Of a DNA stretch of 64,000 nt, positions 57,179 through 64,000 are shown piece by piece (the stretch's first letter is position 1; every line of letters begins with the position of its first letter). A program made the translations under genes and the position numbers. The notes beneath the pieces are model-generated. The model saw only the letters and a program-made list of their open reading frames with translations. It made no database searches and was not told the origin of the DNA. Source of the stretch: Jiella soli (GTDB lineage: Bacteria; Pseudomonadota; Alphaproteobacteria; Rhizobiales; Rhizobiaceae); the NCBI RefSeq assembly GCF_020615385.1, contig NZ_JAJAVB010000023.1, forward strand, positions 1-64,000. Direction: 5' to 3'.

Positions 57179-57940
57179 ATGAAGACTACCGGCGTCTCAG
57201 GACGGATCGGCCCGGCGGGGCGCACGCGCCTTCTCGGCGGGCTCTTCCTCGCGGCAATCCTCGTTCCGCAAGCTGCGATCGGGCAGGGGATATCGCTCGA
57301 CAGCTTCGAATTCGAGTCGATCGCACCCTCCGCGACCGGCGAGGCAAAACCTGCACCCAGTCCGCAGGCCAGCGTACCCGCGGCGGCGCCCGATCTCAGC
57401 GATTGCCTGGTGAGCGCCGGTTCTGCCTGCGGCGGCTCGGCGCAGAAGGCTGCCCGTTCCTTTTCGCTCGACGATCTGCAGAATCTCGGCGTCATCGCCA
57501 ACGAGCCCGAGCCGCCGGCCCTGGCGGTCGTCGGCACGTCGCAGCAGGAACTCGCGAGGGCCGAGGCGGAAAGGGCGGAAAAGCGCGCCGAGCCGCTGCC
57601 CTCGATCGATGTCGAGGTGCTGTTCGCCTATAACGATGCCCAGCCGCTCCCCTCCGAGCGCTGGAAGATCGACGAACTCGCGCGCGCAATGGCCGATCCG
57701 CGTCTCGTGGGCAAGCGCTTCGTCCTGATGGGCCATACGGATGCGGCCGGCGGAGACGCCTACAATCTCGAACTCTCACGCCGCCGCTCGGAGGCGCTCG
57801 CCTTCGCGCTCGAACGGGCTTCCGGCCTTTCGCCGGACCGCTTCATCACCGCCGGCCGCGGCGAACGCGACCTGAAGAATCCGCTCGACCCGGATTCGCC
57901 GGAGAATCGACGGGTGCAGATCGTCCTTCTCGACCGTTGA
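57179..57940 (+). CDS. OmpA-domain peptidoglycan-binding protein
   Basis: The 253-residue protein has a signal peptide (residues about 10-38) and a low-complexity middle. The C-terminal OmpA-like domain (residues about 135-250) contains FAYNDAQPLPSERWKIDEL, MGHTDAAGGDAYNLELSRRR and TAGRGERDLKNPLDPDSPEN, the peptidoglycan-binding motif. The ATG at 57179 follows AGAGGA; a GTG at 57164 overlaps the upstream stop and is possible. It is the third gene of the envelope set. Confidence 0.82.
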   Translation: MKTTGVSGRIGPAGRTRLLGGLFLAAILVPQAAIGQGISLDSFEFESIAPSATGEAKPAPSPQASVPAAAPDLSDCLVSAGSACGGSAQKAARSFSLDDLQNLGVIANEPEPPALAVVGTSQQELARAEAERAEKRAEPLPSIDVEVLFAYNDAQPLPSERWKIDELARAMADPRLVGKRFVLMGHTDAAGGDAYNLELSRRRSEALAFALERASGLSPDRFITAGRGERDLKNPLDPDSPENRRVQIVLLDR

Positions 57941-57974
57941 GTTCCGATCCGCCGCGCCGGCAGCTCGCTCCTCC

Positions 57975-58712
57975 TCAGCCTCGTCCGGCGAGGATCGCGA
58001 GCGCCTCGCCGGCGTCGATCCGACCGTCATAGAGGGCGCGGCCGGAGATCGCGCCCTCCAGCTCCTGCGCGTCCGGCATGGTCAGGCGCACCACGTCGGC
58101 GATCGAGGCGAGGCCGCCGGAGGCGATCACCGGGATCGAGACCGCCTCGGCGAGGTCGATGGTCGCATCCCAGTTGATGCCCGCCAGGACGCCGTCGCGG
58201 TCGATATCGGTATAGACGATGGCGGCGACGCCGGCGTCCTCGAAGCGTCGCGCGAGATCGACGGCGGTGAGTTCCGAGGTCTCGGCCCAGCCCTCGACCG
58301 CGACCTTGCCGCCCTTGGCGTCGATGCCGACGGCGATCCTGCCGGGAAAGCGCTTCGCCGCATCCTTCACCAGATCGGGATCGCGCACCGCGACCGTCCC
58401 GAGGATCACCCGCGACAACCCTTTGTCCAGCCAGCGCGCGACATCGTCCATCGTGCGGATACCGCCGCCAAGCTGGACCTTCATCGTGTCGCCGACGGCG
58501 GCAAGGATCGCATCGACCGCGTCGCCGTTCACGGCGCGGCCGGCAAAGGCCCCGTCGAGGTCGACGACATGGAGATGGGTGAAGCCGGCGTCCCGGAACG
58601 CACGCGCCTGGCCCGCCGGATCAGCGTTGTAGACCGTCGCCTGGTCCATCAGGCCGAGCTTCAGGCGCACGCAGGCGCCGCCCTTCAGATCGATCGCGGG
58701 ATAGAGGATCAT
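57975..58712 (-). CDS. hisA: Phosphoribosylformimino-AICAR isomerase
   Basis: The 245-residue TIM-barrel enzyme of histidine synthesis. [17 protein letters not shown] and a catalytic Asp at residue 8 open it; [20 protein letters not shown] and the second aspartate in [10 protein letters not shown] follow. No other his gene is in the window. It converges with the OmpA-domain gene. I use the ATG at 58712, standard for HisA, rather than 58763. Confidence 0.93.
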   Translation of the reverse strand: MILYPAIDLKGGACVRLKLGLMDQATVYNADPAGQARAFRDAGFTHLHVVDLDGAFAGRAVNGDAVDAILAAVGDTMKVQLGGGIRTMDDVARWLDKGLSRVILGTVAVRDPDLVKDAAKRFPGRIAVGIDAKGGKVAVEGWAETSELTAVDLARRFEDAGVAAIVYTDIDRDGVLAGINWDATIDLAEAVSIPVIASGGLASIADVVRLTMPDAQELEGAISGRALYDGRIDAGEALAILAGRG

Positions 58713-58787
58713 CGCCTGCGCCAGCCTCAGTTCATGAAAAGCCGGATCCGAGGGGCCGGCCACAGAGCCGGTGGTCTCTCACAGATG

Positions 58788-58812
58788 CCGCCCGAGGAAA
58801 AGCCTCGGGCGG
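58788..58812 (-). terminator. Hairpin downstream of the acidic small protein gene
   Basis: A 10-bp perfect stem (CCGCCCGAGG with CCTCGGGCGG) with a 5-base loop stands 57 bases after the stop of the 76-residue minus-strand gene. It lacks a T run, so a Rho-independent role is uncertain. Confidence 0.55.
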
Positions 58813-58869
58813 TGGCGGTAGCACGCGAAAAAGGAAGGCCGGCAGCCTTCGCGGTCTTATCGGGAAGGC

Positions 58870-59100
58870 TCAGCGTTCGCTGTCGGTCGGCCCGTCGATC
58901 CGGCTGGGCGAGACCGGATCGGAGGCGGGAAAGGTCTCGTCGAGCGCCTCGTCCAGTTCCTCGTCGTCTTCGTCGGCCGGCCGCTCCGCTTCGGTGGCGG
59001 GTCGCTTCTTGGGGGCGTCGGCCTCGGACGCCATGCCGCCGGTCTTGCGCGGGTCGGGATTCATGGCGTCGTCGAGAGCCCTGTCGTCGAGCGTCTTCAT
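58870..59100 (-). CDS. Small acidic intrinsically disordered protein
   Basis: The 76-residue protein is rich in Asp, Glu, Pro and Ala with no hydrophobic core. It ends in a short motif LDEALDETFPASDPVSPSRI that recurs in many small proteobacterial proteins of unknown function. The ATG follows GGAGC at workable spacing. A stress-linked or binding role is possible but nothing in the sequence defines it. Confidence 0.6.
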   Translation of the reverse strand: MKTLDDRALDDAMNPDPRKTGGMASEADAPKKRPATEAERPADEDDEELDEALDETFPASDPVSPSRIDGPTDSER

Positions 59101-59208
59101 GGGTCTGCTCCATGTTGGGTGGTCATGGACAGAACGAAGGCGGTCAACGCCGGTTCCGAAGGAGGGGCGCGACCGTGAGGCGGTTTCGTTGGTCGGGCAG
59201 GGCGCCGG

Positions 59209-59841
59209 TCAGGCCGGCCGCCGCACCAGCGCCGAGGCGAGGCCCGCCCCGATCAGGCACAGGCCGCCGGTCCGGCCCATCGCACGCAGGATCGAGGGTC
59301 GGCGGGCGAGACGCCGTGCGCCGGCCGCGAGCCGGGCATAGAGCGCGGCGTTGACGATGCCGAGCGCCACGAAACTGGCGACGAAGATGGCGGCCTGCGG
59401 CAGGAACGGCCGGTCATGCGCGATGAACTGCGGCACGAAGGCGGCGAAGAAGACGATGCCCTTGGGGTTGAAGAGGGTGACGAGGAACGCGTCCCGGAAG
59501 ACCTTGCGCGGTGTGCCCTGCCGCGGATCGCCGGCCGTTTCGGTGAAGTCCGGCGGGTTGCGCCACAGCTTCACGCCCATGAAGACGAGATAGGCGGCGC
59601 CCAGCCATTTGAGGATCACGAAGGCCGTGGCCGAGGCCGCGAGAAGGGCGCCGACCCCCGCAAGCGACAGGCTCGCGGCAATCAGGTCGCCGAGCCCCAC
59701 TCCGAGGACGCTGGCGAGCGCCACCACCCGGCCATGCGCCAGCGCCTGGCCGACCACCATGACCACGGTCGGGCCGGGAATCACGAGAAGGATTGCCGTC
59801 GCAAGGACGAAGGCGGCGAGGGTTGCGGGATCGACGGGCAT
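59209..59841 (-). CDS. LysE/RhtB family exporter
   Basis: The 210-residue inner-membrane protein has about six helices. IPGPTVVMVVGQALAHG and GVGLGDLIAASLSL at the N-terminus and LVTLFNPKGIVFFAAFVPQF in the middle are LysE/RhtB signatures. Such proteins export homoserine, threonine or other amino acids. The ATG at 59841 matches the family. The gene stands alone on the minus strand. Confidence 0.87.
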   Translation of the reverse strand: MPVDPATLAAFVLATAILLVIPGPTVVMVVGQALAHGRVVALASVLGVGLGDLIAASLSLAGVGALLAASATAFVILKWLGAAYLVFMGVKLWRNPPDFTETAGDPRQGTPRKVFRDAFLVTLFNPKGIVFFAAFVPQFIAHDRPFLPQAAIFVASFVALGIVNAALYARLAAGARRLARRPSILRAMGRTGGLCLIGAGLASALVRRPA

Positions 59842-60048
59842 GGCGAGGCCTCCAAGAACGGACGTCGAACGCCAGCAATCCACGGATGGGCGCCGTTGTC
59901 GAGTGCCTTCGGACGACCGTGATTTCCGACCGAGGGGAGGGCCGTCGCCGCTGCCGCCGGTCGACCGAGGCGTCGTGTCCTTCGGCTGCGCCGGATGAGG
60001 CTTCGTGCTAACATCCCCGTGTGGAGCAACCAATCGAAGCGGTCGACG

Positions 60049-60474
60049 ATGAGCGATGCTGCCGTGCGTCACTGGTCAGCAGACGAATTTCTTCGGTGGC
60101 AGGAGGGCCGGGAGGGGCTTTACGAACTGGTCGGTGGTGTCCCGGTCAAGATGATGACCGGGCCGAGCGCGCGGCACGATAATATCGTGCTGAACGTTTT
60201 GGGCGAGCTCCGTGTCCGACTTCGCAGCAAGCCGTGCAAGCCTTTCACCGCAGACTTTTGCGTCCAGACGCTTCCAGGCCAGATCAGAAGGACCGATGCC
60301 GGCGTCGACTGCGATCAGGTTGACCCTGATGCGTTGATCGCGCCCGAGCCGCCGCATCCGATCGTCATGGCCGCTGCCATCCACCGTCGCCGCATCGTCG
60401 ATTTCCTCCCTGACCGGACCGCCCCTTTCCACAGGGTGACGCGACGGTATGTCATGCGCAAGAATTCGTGGTAG
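60049..60474 (+). pseudogene. Truncated Uma2 family (DUF820) nuclease-like gene
   Basis: About 100 residues match Uma2 proteins: WSADEFLRWQEGREGLYELV, VKMMTGPSARHDNIV and FCVQTLPGQIRRTDAGVDC (the PD-(D/E)XK-like core with the aspartate). After that the family motif VEVLSPST is missing and the frame ends in unrelated sequence at 60474, well short of the usual 180 to 200 residues. I read it as a 3' truncation. It is flanked by LysE and lutC. Many cyanobacterial and alphaproteobacterial genomes have scattered Uma2 genes of unknown role. Confidence 0.6.
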
Positions 60475-60552
60475 CGGCATGGCGGCAGACCGGCGACCAT
60501 AGCGTTGCAGCGGCCCTTCGCCGCGGCCATTCCTGCGCGGCAGCCCGGCCGG

Positions 60553-61227
60553 TCAGCCCACCAGGACGATGTGCAGGCTGCGCGGCCCGTGCGCGCCCAG
60601 AAGCAGCGTCTGCTCAATGTCGGCAGAGCGCGACGGGCCGGTGACGAAGTTGACCGAGCGCGGCATCCCGCCCTTGCCGTGGCGCTCCCGGAGCTTGGCG
60701 AACAGCGTTTCCATGTCGCCCGCGACGTCACCCGCCGAGACCGCGACGATGTGATATTCCGGCAGGAAGTTGAGGCTGGTCGGATTGTCCGGCCCGGAGG
60801 TCAGCATCACCGTCCCGGTCTCGGCGATGCCGCCCGCCGCGTGGGACAGGGCCGAGAGGTCGTCGCCGTCGCTGGCGCCATGGGTGACGGTCAGCGCGGT
60901 GTCCGAAAAGTCGAGATCGGCGAAGCGTGGGTCGGCGCCGATCTTCAATTCCGCAGGGAGGTTCTTCTCGCGCAGGAACGTCGCGACCGCTTCGGGAAGC
61001 TCCGCATAGCTCCCGATCCGGGCGACCGTGGCATTGGCCTTCTCGGCCATGGCGAGGAAGAGGTCGATGCGCTCCTCGTCCGGCAACTGCCCGCGCTCGG
61101 GAACGATGCCGCGCGGCGCAGCGGCGAGCCGCTCGGATACGATCCGTTCGCGTTCCGGATCGCCCGGCCGCGCGCCATTGGCCCGGCGGATGCGGCCCAG
61201 CACGGCGTCCCTGGTCGAGCCGCTCAT
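60553..61227 (-). CDS. lutC: LutC/YkgG family protein (LUD domain)
   Basis: A 224-residue LUD-domain protein that, with LutB, takes part in L-lactate oxidation. It has LTVTHGASDGDDLSALSH and AETGTVMLTSGPDNPTSLNF and the C-terminus LLLGAHGPRSLHIVLVG, typical of LutC. Its ATG overlaps the lutB stop (ATGA). No lactate permease or regulator is adjacent. Confidence 0.88.
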   Translation of the reverse strand: MSGSTRDAVLGRIRRANGARPGDPERERIVSERLAAAPRGIVPERGQLPDEERIDLFLAMAEKANATVARIGSYAELPEAVATFLREKNLPAELKIGADPRFADLDFSDTALTVTHGASDGDDLSALSHAAGGIAETGTVMLTSGPDNPTSLNFLPEYHIVAVSAGDVAGDMETLFAKLRERHGKGGMPRSVNFVTGPSRSADIEQTLLLGAHGPRSLHIVLVG

Positions 61228-62672
61228 TGCCGGCCTCCCTCGGCATGGCCGCCCCTGGAATGATCGCTCTGGGCATAGGCCTGCATGAAGGTGCGTCCCT
61301 CCGGCGCCGGCAGGTCGCGCCATTTCGTCCAGCCGCCGGCAAGGGGCAGCTTGCGGAAGCGGCGCTTGGGGCCGGCAAGCAGCTTCAGCATCGGCATGCC
61401 GAAGGACACCGCCGCCCGGTAGAGCTTCGGCCGCTTGGCGAAATAGGCCCAGATTTCGAGACCGCTGCGCGCCGCCTGCGGCTGGAGATGGCTCTCGAAC
61501 TCCTTCTCGCGCCAGTGCCGCATCATCTTCGGCAGCGGAATGCGCATCGGGCAGACTGCCTCGCAGCGCCCGCAGAAGGTCGACGCGTTGGGCAGATGCC
61601 CGGCCTTGTCGACGCCGATCAGCGAGGGCGTGAGGACCGCGCCCATCGGGCCGGGATAGACCCAGCCATAGGAGTGGCCGCCGACCGCGTGATAGACCGG
61701 GCAGTGGTTCATGCAGGCGCCACAGCGGATGCAGCGCAGCATCTCCTCGAACTCGGTGCCGAGCATGTTGGAGCGGCCGTTGTCGAGGAGGATGACGTGA
61801 TATTCCTCAGGCCCGTCCGGGTCCTCGGCGCGCTTCGGCCCCGTCGAGAGCGTCGTATAGACGCTCATGTCCTGACCGGTGGCCGAGCGGGCGAGGACGC
61901 GCAGGATCTGCGCCGTGTCCTCGAGCGTCGGCACGATCTTCTCCAGCGAGGCGAGCACCACATGGCATTTGCCGAGAAGCTGGGTGAGGTCGCCATTCCC
62001 CTCATTGGTGACGATGACGGAGGTCCCCGTCTCGGCGATCAGGAAGTTCGCGCCGGTGACGCCGATATCGGCCTCGCCGTATTTCTTCCGGAGGATCTCC
62101 CGGGCCTCGGAGAGCAGCGTCACCGGTTCGGTCAGGTCCCGCTTCGGGTCGAGATCGACATGGAATTTGCGGAAGTCGGCTTCCACCTGGTCGCGGTTGA
62201 TGTGGACCGCCGGCGCGATGATGTGGCTCGGATGCTCGCCCCTCAGCTGGATGATATATTCGCCGAGATCGGTCTCGACCGGCGTGATGCCGTTCTCTTC
62301 CAGGAAGGCATTGAGGCCGATCTCCTCCGAGATCATGGTCTTGCCCTTGGTGACGGTCTTCGCCTTTCGCCGCTTGGCGATGTCGAGGAAGATCCGCCGC
62401 GCATGGTCGGCGTCCTCGGCGAAATGCACCTTGCCGCCGGACGCCTCGACCTTTTCGACATAGGCCTCGATGTAAAGGTCGAGATGCTTCAGCGTATGGT
62501 TCTTGATCTCGACTGCGTTGTCGCGGAGCTGGTCGAACTCCGGCAGCGCGTCGACCGCCGTCTGCCGCTTGCCGATGAAGCCGCGCTCGACATTGCCGAG
62601 CGCGCGCTGCAGGTCGACGTCGGCGAGCGCCTTGACGGTGTTGGCCTTGAAGGTTTGTGAGGTGATCTGCAT
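61224..62672 (-). CDS. lutB: LutB/YkgF family iron-sulfur protein
   Basis: A 482-residue protein with an N-terminal LUD region and a C-terminal ferredoxin part holding two 4Fe-4S motifs (CIRCGACMNHCP and CGRCEAVCP). It is the electron carrier of the LutABC lactate-oxidation complex. The gene for LutA, usually directly upstream, is absent here: a DUF29 remnant ends eight bases before its start codon. LutA may sit beyond the DUF29 array. Confidence 0.9.
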   Translation of the reverse strand: MQITSQTFKANTVKALADVDLQRALGNVERGFIGKRQTAVDALPEFDQLRDNAVEIKNHTLKHLDLYIEAYVEKVEASGGKVHFAEDADHARRIFLDIAKRRKAKTVTKGKTMISEEIGLNAFLEENGITPVETDLGEYIIQLRGEHPSHIIAPAVHINRDQVEADFRKFHVDLDPKRDLTEPVTLLSEAREILRKKYGEADIGVTGANFLIAETGTSVIVTNEGNGDLTQLLGKCHVVLASLEKIVPTLEDTAQILRVLARSATGQDMSVYTTLSTGPKRAEDPDGPEEYHVILLDNGRSNMLGTEFEEMLRCIRCGACMNHCPVYHAVGGHSYGWVYPGPMGAVLTPSLIGVDKAGHLPNASTFCGRCEAVCPMRIPLPKMMRHWREKEFESHLQPQAARSGLEIWAYFAKRPKLYRAAVSFGMPMLKLLAGPKRRFRKLPLAGGWTKWRDLPAPEGRTFMQAYAQSDHSRGGHAEGGRQ

Positions 62673-62680
62673 GGGAGGCC

Positions 62681-62995
62681 TTATTCCGGCAGGAAGTCGC
62701 GATCGCGAAGCTCTTGGGTGGTATAGGGGCAGGTGTCGGGGAAGGTCGAGAGGGGCAGACGGGTTTCCTGCGACGCCAGGCGAGATGCGTGCCGATAGAT
62801 CGTCGCAATCTCGCCTTCGGTGATATTTCGATAGTCGGAGCTCACATCTTCTTGCTCCGAAATGTTCTCGCGCTCCCGCCTGATACTGTCCCTCCAAGAG
62901 CGCGATCGCCGCGTCGGTTGAAATTGCCGTTTCAAGAGATGCAGCATCAAGATGCGGTAGCTCGAATGATGGGCCCTGCGGTGGCGCTTGCCCAT
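62681..62995 (-). pseudogene. C-terminal fragment of a DUF29 gene
   Basis: The 104-residue frame begins in the middle of a DUF29 protein: SSYRILMLHLLKRQFQPTRR aligns with the central part of the intact copy at 63487 (NYRLIAMHLLKWQFQPERR), and it ends CPYTTQELRDRDFLPE as that copy ends CPYTVEQLRDPDFLPE. The first 45 residues of the family (AWAEREAALLRERRF region) are missing. It lies directly before lutB. Confidence 0.72.
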
Positions 62996-62998
62996 GGC

Positions 62999-63481
62999 TC
63001 AGTCGAAAAGCGGCATGTCGGCCGGCATCGCGTCCAGATTACGAAGAAACGCCAGATCGTAGGGACATTCAGCCGGAAAATCATCGCGCTGGAGGTCCGT
63101 TGCACCCGCCGCGAGCCGGACGGCCTGAGGATAGACGCTCTCGATGACGTGAGCCGCCCCTTCACGCAGCGTCTTGGCCTCGCGCTCCTCTTCTTCGATC
63201 GCGATTCGGGCGTTCAAGATCGCCTTGGCGTTCTCCCGCGTCCGCGAGGACGGTCGTGCTTCCCATTCGAGAAGTATCGCTATCAGGTCGCGATAGGCAT
63301 TCGTGATGATACTCTTGACCTCGCGGCCAACGCTCTCGATTTCCTCGATTACGTTCGGCAGATCGACCTCCGAGAAGCGCCCGAGGCGCAGGAGCTGGGC
63401 CTGCTCGAACGCCCAGGCATAGACGTCGTCCTCGTAGTCGGAGGGTGTCGTGTAATAGGGCTTGTCCTTGGCGAGGCTCAT
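62999..63481 (-). CDS. DUF29 family protein, divergent copy
   Basis: A 160-residue DUF29 protein. YAWAFEQAQLLRLGRFSEVD, NVIEEIESVGREVKSIITN and the C-terminal FPAECPYDLAFLRNLDAMP define the family. It is more diverged than the other copies, with a different C-terminal ending. DUF29 proteins occur in tandem in cyanobacteria and alphaproteobacteria; function is unknown. The spacing to the next copy is five bases. Confidence 0.8.
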   Translation of the reverse strand: MSLAKDKPYYTTPSDYEDDVYAWAFEQAQLLRLGRFSEVDLPNVIEEIESVGREVKSIITNAYRDLIAILLEWEARPSSRTRENAKAILNARIAIEEEEREAKTLREGAAHVIESVYPQAVRLAAGATDLQRDDFPAECPYDLAFLRNLDAMPADMPLFD

Positions 63482-63486
63482 CTCAC

Positions 63487-63945
63487 TCACTCCGGCAGGA
63501 AGTCGGGATCGCGCAGCTGCTCCACCGTATAGGGGCAGGCCTCCGGAAAGATCGACGGCGGCAGGCCCGTCTCGTCCGCAGCGTCTCCGCGAGCGGCTTC
63601 GTAGGCCGGCTGGATCTGCTCTTGCGGGTGGGCAGCGAGGGACGGATTCTTGCTCTCGTTGAGCTTCAGGGATCGGCGCTCGCGCTGGATCGTGTTTGAC
63701 CAGGAGCGCGTCCGCCGCTCCGGCTGAAACTGCCATTTCAGAAGATGCATGGCGATCAGACGATAGTTGGAAACGATGCTGCGCCATTCCGACCGGCCCA
63801 CCGTCTCGATCTCCTCGATGATATTCTCCAGGTCGATGTCGTTGAACCGCCGTTCGCGCAACAAGGCCGCCTCGCGCTCCGCCCAGGCGTGACCGTCCCT
63901 GCCGTAGAGATCGTCGGCCGGTTCGATCTTCGGCGCGTTGCTCAT
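63487..63945 (-). CDS. DUF29 family protein
   Basis: The 152-residue DUF29 protein starts MSNAPKIEPADDLYGRDGHA and contains EREAALLRERRFNDIDLENI, EIETVGRSEWRSIVSNYRLI, then ends CPYTVEQLRDPDFLPE. It is an intact and typical family member. Its ATG overlaps the stop of the next upstream copy (ATGA). It is probably cytoplasmic and helical. No function is established. Confidence 0.82.
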   Translation of the reverse strand: MSNAPKIEPADDLYGRDGHAWAEREAALLRERRFNDIDLENIIEEIETVGRSEWRSIVSNYRLIAMHLLKWQFQPERRTRSWSNTIQRERRSLKLNESKNPSLAAHPQEQIQPAYEAARGDAADETGLPPSIFPEACPYTVEQLRDPDFLPE

Positions 63946-64000
63946 CTCACGCACTCCGGCATGGCGTCCTGCTCGCGCAGGAGCTCCAGCGTGTAGGGAC
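63942..64000 (-). CDS. DUF29 family protein, C-terminal end only (runs off the window)
   Basis: Only the last 18 or so codons are present: PYTLELLREQDAMPECVR then stop, overlapping the next gene start by ATGA. The sequence matches the conserved C-terminus of DUF29. The rest of the gene lies beyond the window, so this is at least the fourth DUF29 copy in the array. Confidence 0.72.
   Translation of the reverse strand, partial: PYTLELLREQDAMPECVR

Overview
The window is about 67% GC, densely coded chromosomal DNA of an alphaproteobacterium, most likely of the Hyphomicrobiales (Rhizobiales). This rests on protein style (SoxBDAG, DnaA, UbiE/UbiB, petABC), on the rpsT-dnaA and mutM-ubiE-ubiB-coaBC-dut neighbourhoods, and on rhizobial-style palindromic intergenic repeats. 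A family-level guess (Aurantimonadaceae or Brucellaceae-like) would be speculation. No rRNA, tRNA, CRISPR array, insertion sequence or prophage was seen.

Layout. 0.3-15.2 kb: a one-strand catabolic locus for methylated glycine. It holds heterotetrameric sarcosine oxidase soxB-D-A-G, a Rieske oxygenase/reductase pair (gbcA-gbcB type), a dimethylglycine-dehydrogenase-like flavoprotein and its membrane Fe-S partner (dgcA-dgcB type), and a dedicated electron-transfer flavoprotein (etfA-etfB). Read chemically, this is glycine betaine to dimethylglycine to sarcosine to glycine. The locus is interrupted by a small GIY-YIG nuclease gene flanked by two related palindromic elements, and by a separate 42-bp inverted repeat. 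15.2-24.2 kb: asd, small exported or membrane proteins of unknown function (including a tandem paralogue pair whose second copy is frameshifted), a heterodimeric ABC exporter, and a lower-GC islet with an unknown gene. 24.2-25 kb: decayed toxin-antitoxin genes. 25.2-28.1 kb: the cytochrome bc1 operon petABC with a clear terminator. 28.2-32.3 kb: a monooxygenase-fold protein, apt, a class C acid phosphatase, two MaoC hydratases, OsmC and an unknown exported protein.

32.4-37.8 kb: a divergent stress module matching the Escherichia coli yjfIJKLMC set (DUF2170, PspA-like, DUF2491, DUF350, DUF1190, ATP-grasp ligase), here with a potassium-channel/TrkA protein inserted. 37.9-44.4 kb, minus strand: moeB-like, recF, dnaN, dnaA, a rhodanese coupled to dnaA, and rpsT. 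The roughly 650-bp gap between rhodanese and rpsT is the dnaA control region. 44.4-51 kb: echA, mutM, ubiE, ubiB, an orphan antitoxin with an 11-codon toxin remnant, coaBC and dut.

51-64 kb: a diguanylate cyclase, cysK, a DUF6653 membrane protein, a three-gene envelope module (COG3904 ClpP-like protein, unknown cysteine-rich protein, OmpA-domain protein), hisA, a small acidic protein, a LysE exporter, a truncated Uma2 nuclease gene, lutC and lutB without an adjacent lutA, and a tandem DUF29 array that runs off the end of the window.
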